From contig DIHE01000191.1 of assembly GCA_002420005.1 (NCBI GenBank), positions 1 to 64,000 on the forward strand: a stretch of 64,000 nt of DNA, given 5' to 3'. This document shows positions 60,425 through 64,000 of the stretch, piece by piece (position 1 is the first letter of the stretch; each line of letters begins with the position of its first letter). Made by a program: the position numbers and the translations under genes. Source of the DNA: Holophagales bacterium UBA5704 (GTDB lineage: Bacteria > Acidobacteriota > Thermoanaerobaculia > Multivoradales > UBA5704). The notes below the pieces were generated by a model. The model was not told where the DNA came from. It did no database searches and saw nothing but the letters and a program-made list of their open reading frames with translations.

Positions 60425-60840
60425 GCGGTTCCCAGGGTTCTCCGCAGGTAGGAAACCAACCCCGGCGTGCAGGTGCCGAGCGGCGCCGCGTCTTCTCCTG
60501 CCCGCTCCGCCGAGTCCCGGTCCATGTAGAACCAGTCGCAGGTTCCATCTGCCAGCACCTCGAGCTCCAGGTGATGCCGCCCGCGGTCCCAGGTCATCGA
60601 GAGTCCACCACCCTCCGTGGCGGCGGCGAAGGGGGGAGGTACGCTTCCCTCGGCACGCTGGATGGTTCTCCACAGCTCCTGAACCCGCCGCGCGGCCTCC
60701 GGTGCCAGGGCACCCTGGGGCGCAGCGAGGCCTCGCAGGTAGCGATCCCAGGCGGACTCCACGGCAGCGGCGGCCCTCCCGGCGGCGCCACCGTGGCCGC
60801 CCCCCGGCGCTTTTGCTTCTCTTTTCTCTGAATGAGCCAT
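60412..60840 (-). CDS. Conserved protein of unknown function (first gene of a pair)
   Basis: 142 aa. The N-terminal half is helical (AWDRYLRGLAAPQGALAPEAARRVQELWRTIQRAEG); the C-terminal half has GGLSMTWDRGRHHLELEVLADGTCDWFYMDRDS, the signature of a small family seen next to proteins like 59987-60424. GGAGG ribosome-binding site and consensus TATAAT 27 nt upstream. Flanked by repeats 3 and 4 in an accessory island. Confidence 0.7.
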   Translation of the reverse strand: MAHSEKREAKAPGGGHGGAAGRAAAAVESAWDRYLRGLAAPQGALAPEAARRVQELWRTIQRAEGSVPPPFAAATEGGGLSMTWDRGRHHLELEVLADGTCDWFYMDRDSAERAGEDAAPLGTCTPGLVSYLRRTLGTAWKS

Positions 60841-60863
60841 CGAGCGTCCACCTCCACGGAGGG

Positions 60864-60869
60864 ATTATA
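60864..60869 (-). promoter_or_regulatory. -10 box of the 60840-59987 operon
   Basis: TATAAT on the minus strand, within GGGATATAATCCC, a near-palindrome. Leadered: 23 nt to the ATG with GGAGG between. Confidence 0.6.
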
Positions 60870-60907
60870 TCCCCCACAGACCTCCCTCTCCCTCCTCTCT
60901 GACGTCT

Positions 60908-60976
60908 CAAAGGCCGGGCCTGCGGCCCGTTGTCTTGAATGCCGGCGAGACGCCAGCGCTCCCAGGGGGCGCTCGC
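60908..60976 (+). repeat. Dispersed two-hairpin repeat, copy 4
   Basis: AAAGGCCGGGCCTGCGGCCC, GTTGTCTTGAATGCCGGCGA, GACGCCAGCGCTCCCAGGGG, GCGC. 60977-61056 downstream holds nothing recognisable. Confidence 0.8.
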
Positions 60977-61056
60977 ACAGGCTCTTGTGGCATGCCTGGG
61001 CGATGGGAGAGGGGGTCGGGGGGTGAGGTCGGGCGGGGGAAGGCCCCGCGGCCCGC

Positions 61057-62598
61057 TCAGGCCCCCAGAATCGCTTCCGCCGCCAGCAGACCGGCGGTCG
61101 GGCGGACGCCCCCGCCCGGGTGGCAACCGGCTCCTCCCAGGTAGAGGCCGGGGACGGCGGTCGCGTAGCGCGGGGTCGAGGCGACGGGACGCATCATGAG
61201 GAGCTGGTCCAGGGCGACCTCGCCGTGGTGGAGCTGGCCGCCGCTCAGGGCGTAGCGGGTCTCCAGGTCGGCGGGGGTCAGGATCTCACGGGCGACGAGG
61301 CGGTCGCGGACTCCCGGGGCGTGCTGCTCCAGGACGCGGAGGACGGCGTCGCCCAGGCTCTCGCGCGCCTCGGGTGTCCAGCCTCCTTCCAGCTTCGCGG
61401 GCGCGAAGCTGACGAGGATCGAGACGACGTGGTGACCCGGCGGAGCCAGACCGGGCTCGGCCACGGTCGGCACCCGGATCTCCAGGTGCGGACGTTCCGA
61501 GAACCGCCGGTACTTGATCGCATCGAAGGCACGCTCCAGGTCGTCCACGTGGCCGCCGCCGATGCGGATCGCCTCGTGGAGCTTGCCGCCGGCACCCTTC
61601 ATTTCCAACGGACCCGACAAGGCCAGATGGACCTTCGCCGCGCTGCCCCGGCTGCGCAGGCGGAGGAATTCCTCTTCACCGCGCAGCGACAGGGTTCCCG
61701 GCGGCAGGAGCTGCAGCATCGTCCGCTTCGGATCGGCGGAGGAGAGGACGACCGGAGCGTCGAGCGTCTCCCCGGAGGCCAGGGTGACGCCGGCCACCTT
61801 GCCGCGGTCGAGGCGCAGGCGCGCGACCTCGGCGCCGGTGCGCAGCTCAGCACCGGCGGACTTGCAGGCGGCGAGGAGCGCGGCGATCAGCGCGGGGGGG
61901 CCTCCCGACAGGGTCTCTCCCCCGGCGCACTCGCGCAGCAGGAGATGGGTCACCGTGCCGGCCGACCAGGGGCCGTTCCAGGTGGAGGCCACCGCAGGCG
62001 CGGCGAGCGCCTCGACGAGGAGGGGCGTCTCGAACCGCTCGTTCAGGAAGTCGGCGACGCACATCGGCGCGACGCGCGCCAGCTCCACCAGGTCCTTGCG
62101 GCTGATCCGCAAGAGCGACAGGCCGCGCCGGGCGATCTGCCAGAAGTCGCCGGGCGACCGCGGCGTGATCAAGGGCGGCTGCTCGGTGAGCACCGCGGCG
62201 AAGAGCGGCGTGAGCCGGTCGAACCAGGCGCGCAGGTCGCGGTAGCTCTGCGCATCCTTCCTGGAACGGGCACCGATCGCCTCAACCGCCGCGGCGGTGT
62301 CGCTCGCGAGGAGGAGACCGGGGCCATCCGCCTCCGCGATGTACGTCGCGGGCGCGGGACGGAAGGTGAGGCCGTGGCCGGTCAGGCCGAGCTTGTCCAC
62401 CACCGCACGCGGCACCAGGGCCTCGTCGTGCAGAAGGCCGGGGGCCGTATAGCCGGGATGAAACTCGTTCGGCGCCGCGAGGCCGCCAGGGGCGTCCGCG
62501 CGCTCCAGGACGACGACCTTGCGGCCGGCTCCGGCCAGACGCGCCGCCGCCGCGAGACCGTTCGGGCCGGCACCGATGACGATGACGTCGAAGCCCAT
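61057..62598 (-). CDS. NAD(P)/FAD-dependent oxidoreductase, PYROXD2/CrtI-like
   Basis: 513 aa. FAD-binding dinucleotide motif MGFDVIVIGAGPNGLAAAARLAGAGRKVVVLERAD at the N-terminus, PGLLHDEALVP, and a C-terminal flavin motif PGLYLGGAGCHPGGGVRPTAG. Phytoene-desaturase superfamily, PYROXD2 branch; no carotenoid genes nearby, so a carotenoid role is not supported. The start overlaps the stop of a second, similar enzyme by 1 nt (TGATG). Confidence 0.88.
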   Translation of the reverse strand: MGFDVIVIGAGPNGLAAAARLAGAGRKVVVLERADAPGGLAAPNEFHPGYTAPGLLHDEALVPRAVVDKLGLTGHGLTFRPAPATYIAEADGPGLLLASDTAAAVEAIGARSRKDAQSYRDLRAWFDRLTPLFAAVLTEQPPLITPRSPGDFWQIARRGLSLLRISRKDLVELARVAPMCVADFLNERFETPLLVEALAAPAVASTWNGPWSAGTVTHLLLRECAGGETLSGGPPALIAALLAACKSAGAELRTGAEVARLRLDRGKVAGVTLASGETLDAPVVLSSADPKRTMLQLLPPGTLSLRGEEEFLRLRSRGSAAKVHLALSGPLEMKGAGGKLHEAIRIGGGHVDDLERAFDAIKYRRFSERPHLEIRVPTVAEPGLAPPGHHVVSILVSFAPAKLEGGWTPEARESLGDAVLRVLEQHAPGVRDRLVAREILTPADLETRYALSGGQLHHGEVALDQLLMMRPVASTPRYATAVPGLYLGGAGCHPGGGVRPTAGLLAAEAILGA

Positions 62599-64000
62599 CA
62601 GACCGCCCTCTTGCCGAGCAGGGTGCGGGCGCAGAGCGCGCCCGGTACGCCCATGATGCCGCCGCCCGGATGCGTGCCGGAGGCGCACATCCAGAGGTTC
62701 TTGACCGGCGTCTGGTAGCGGCTCCACCCCGCCATCGGGCGCAGGAAGGCGAGCTGCTCCAGCGACAGCTCACCATGGAAGATGTTGCCCTCGGTGAGGC
62801 CGTAGATCTGCTCCAGGTCCCAGGGGGTGAGCACCTGGCGGTGCAGGATGTGGTCCTTCAGGTCCGGCATGTACTCGGAGAGCGTGTCGATCACCGCGTC
62901 GCCGAACGCCTCGCGCTGGTTCGGCCAGTCGGCGGCCCCTTCCTTCAGATGATAGGGGGCGTACTGGACGAAGATCGACATCGTGTGCTTGCCCGGCGGC
63001 GCCACGGTGGGATCGGTCAGCGAGGGGATGAGCACGTCCATGAACGGCTTGCGCGAGAAGGCGCCGTACTTGGCGTCGTCGTAGGCGCGCTCCAGGTAGT
63101 CGATCGACGGCGCGATGGTGATGCCCCCTTGCAGGTGCGGGCCGTACTCCGGCAGGCAGGCGAGCCGCGGCAGAGCGTCGAGCGCCAGGTTCACCTTGCC
63201 GGACGAGCCGCGCATCTTGAACCGCTTCACCTGCTGCGCCAGCTCGGGCTCCAGGTGCTCTTCGCCGACCAGCTTCAGGAATGTGCGGTGCGGATCGAGC
63301 CCGGAGATCACCACCTGGGCGCGGATCTCGTCGCCGTTGCCGAGCACCACGCCGGCCGCCTTGCCCTTCTCCATCAACAGATGGGCGACCGGCGCCTCGG
63401 TGCGGATCTCGACCCCGAGGTCGCGCGCCGAGCGGGCCATGGCGTTCGCGATGGCGCCGGTGCCGCCTTTCGGCAGGCCCCAGGCGCGGAACGAGCCGTC
63501 GATCTCGCCCATGTAGTGGTGCAGCAGGACGTAGGCGGTGCCGGGCGAGCGGATGCCGAGGAAGGTGCCGATGATGCCGGAGACCGCCATCGGCGCGATC
63601 AGCTCTTCGCTCTCGAACCATTCAGAGAGGAAGTCGACCGCGCTCATCGTCATGATCTTGGCGTTGGCGAACAGCCACTCGTCGCCCTGGCCGCGCAGGT
63701 GCTTGCCGAGGCGGCCGAGGCGCAGCAGCTCGCGCGGATCGCGGGAGAGCGGATCGGGGGCCACGTCGTCGATCAGCGGCTTGATCAGCCGGCCCAGCTC
63801 GGCCATCTCCTGGCCGAAGCGCTTGTAGACCTCGGCGTCGCGCGGCGAGAGCTTGGCGATCGAGCGGCGCGTGCGCTCCGGATCGGAATCGCGCACCAGG
63901 CAGCGCCCGTCCGGGAACGGGGTGACCGTCGCCTCCAGCGGCAGGATCTCGTAGCCGTAGCGCGGCAGATCGAGATCGCGGATGATCCACGGCCGCAGCA
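62598..64000 (-). CDS. NAD(P)/FAD-dependent oxidoreductase, PYROXD2/CrtI-like (5' part beyond window)
   Basis: The frame stays open to the window edge, so the N-terminal FAD motif is outside. Visible part: RYGYEILPLEATVTPFPDGRCLV, GEIDGSFRAWGLPKGGTGAIANAMARSARDLG, VISGLDPHRTFLKL, and the C-terminal NLWMCASGTHPGGGIMGVPG flavin motif. Homologous to the next gene along its length; the two may form a heterodimer or be a tandem duplication. First gene of the visible pair. Confidence 0.88.
   Translation of the reverse strand, partial: LRPWIIRDLDLPRYGYEILPLEATVTPFPDGRCLVRDSDPERTRRSIAKLSPRDAEVYKRFGQEMAELGRLIKPLIDDVAPDPLSRDPRELLRLGRLGKHLRGQGDEWLFANAKIMTMSAVDFLSEWFESEELIAPMAVSGIIGTFLGIRSPGTAYVLLHHYMGEIDGSFRAWGLPKGGTGAIANAMARSARDLGVEIRTEAPVAHLLMEKGKAAGVVLGNGDEIRAQVVISGLDPHRTFLKLVGEEHLEPELAQQVKRFKMRGSSGKVNLALDALPRLACLPEYGPHLQGGITIAPSIDYLERAYDDAKYGAFSRKPFMDVLIPSLTDPTVAPPGKHTMSIFVQYAPYHLKEGAADWPNQREAFGDAVIDTLSEYMPDLKDHILHRQVLTPWDLEQIYGLTEGNIFHGELSLEQLAFLRPMAGWSRYQTPVKNLWMCASGTHPGGGIMGVPGALCARTLLGKRAV

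Overview
High-GC bacterial chromosome, densely packed, with many start/stop overlaps (ATGA, TGATG), no tRNA/rRNA, no transposase and no CRISPR array. The gene mix suggests an Acidobacteriota-like organism (Thermoanaerobaculia or a relative): several soluble TPR proteins with an HxxxCxxC zinc motif, secreted M2 and M61 metallopeptidases, a PaoABC-like molybdenum oxidoreductase, BlaI/M56 pairs and an ECF sigma/anti-sigma unit. This is inference from gene content; a 16S or ribosomal-protein tree would be needed to settle it.

Layout. 1-1.3 kb is a graveyard: N- and C-terminal scraps resembling one AAA-ATPase family, a RhuM-PIN hybrid ORF and a PIN-partner small ORF. 1.3-16.6 kb: membrane protein, PDZ/Sel1 lipoprotein, YqeY-SelB-CoA-binding operon, a RelE-like/UvrD helicase/TPR fusion with a TPR gene behind it, argE-like, SRAP, DUF456/DUF4349, then a TPR gene paired with a small exported peptide. 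17-23.5 kb (minus): an M2 peptidase translationally coupled to a three-subunit molybdenum hydroxylase, plus small tail genes. 23.5-42.6 kb: aminotransferase, RlmA-like methyltransferase, RapA-like helicase, a TetR gene sharing an operator with a thiolase, a beta-propeller diguanylate cyclase, kynurenine formamidase-like, ferritin-like, hydroxyacyl-CoA dehydrogenase, SDR, M61 peptidase, cold-shock protein and BlaI/M56-TonB. 42.6-56 kb: polytopic membrane protein, a second exported-peptide/TPR pair, ProRS, zinc-ribbon TPR protein, a second hydroxyacyl-CoA dehydrogenase, bactofilin-like membrane protein, sigma/anti-sigma, thioredoxin-like protein and a HEAT-cyclophilin lipoprotein. 56-61 kb is an accessory island: BrnT/BrnA toxin-antitoxin, a membrane-anchored NACHT ATPase with a C-terminal FGE/SUMF1 domain, a 21-bp tandem array, two copies of a dispersed repeat and a two-gene unit of unknown function. 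The right edge holds two PYROXD2/CrtI-like FAD oxidoreductases.

Three things stand out. (1) Two loci carry the same arrangement: a short exported peptide ending in an MDPxG-type motif directly upstream, on the same strand, of a ~430-aa soluble TPR protein. It resembles peptide/TPR-receptor (RRNPP-like) communication in outline but is not a known member. (2) At least sixteen genes have a TAnnnT -10 box 6-9 nt before the start codon and no Shine-Dalgarno, so operon-leading genes appear to be leaderless. (3) A ~65-bp two-hairpin repeat occurs four times, always in the same orientation, next to accessory genes.
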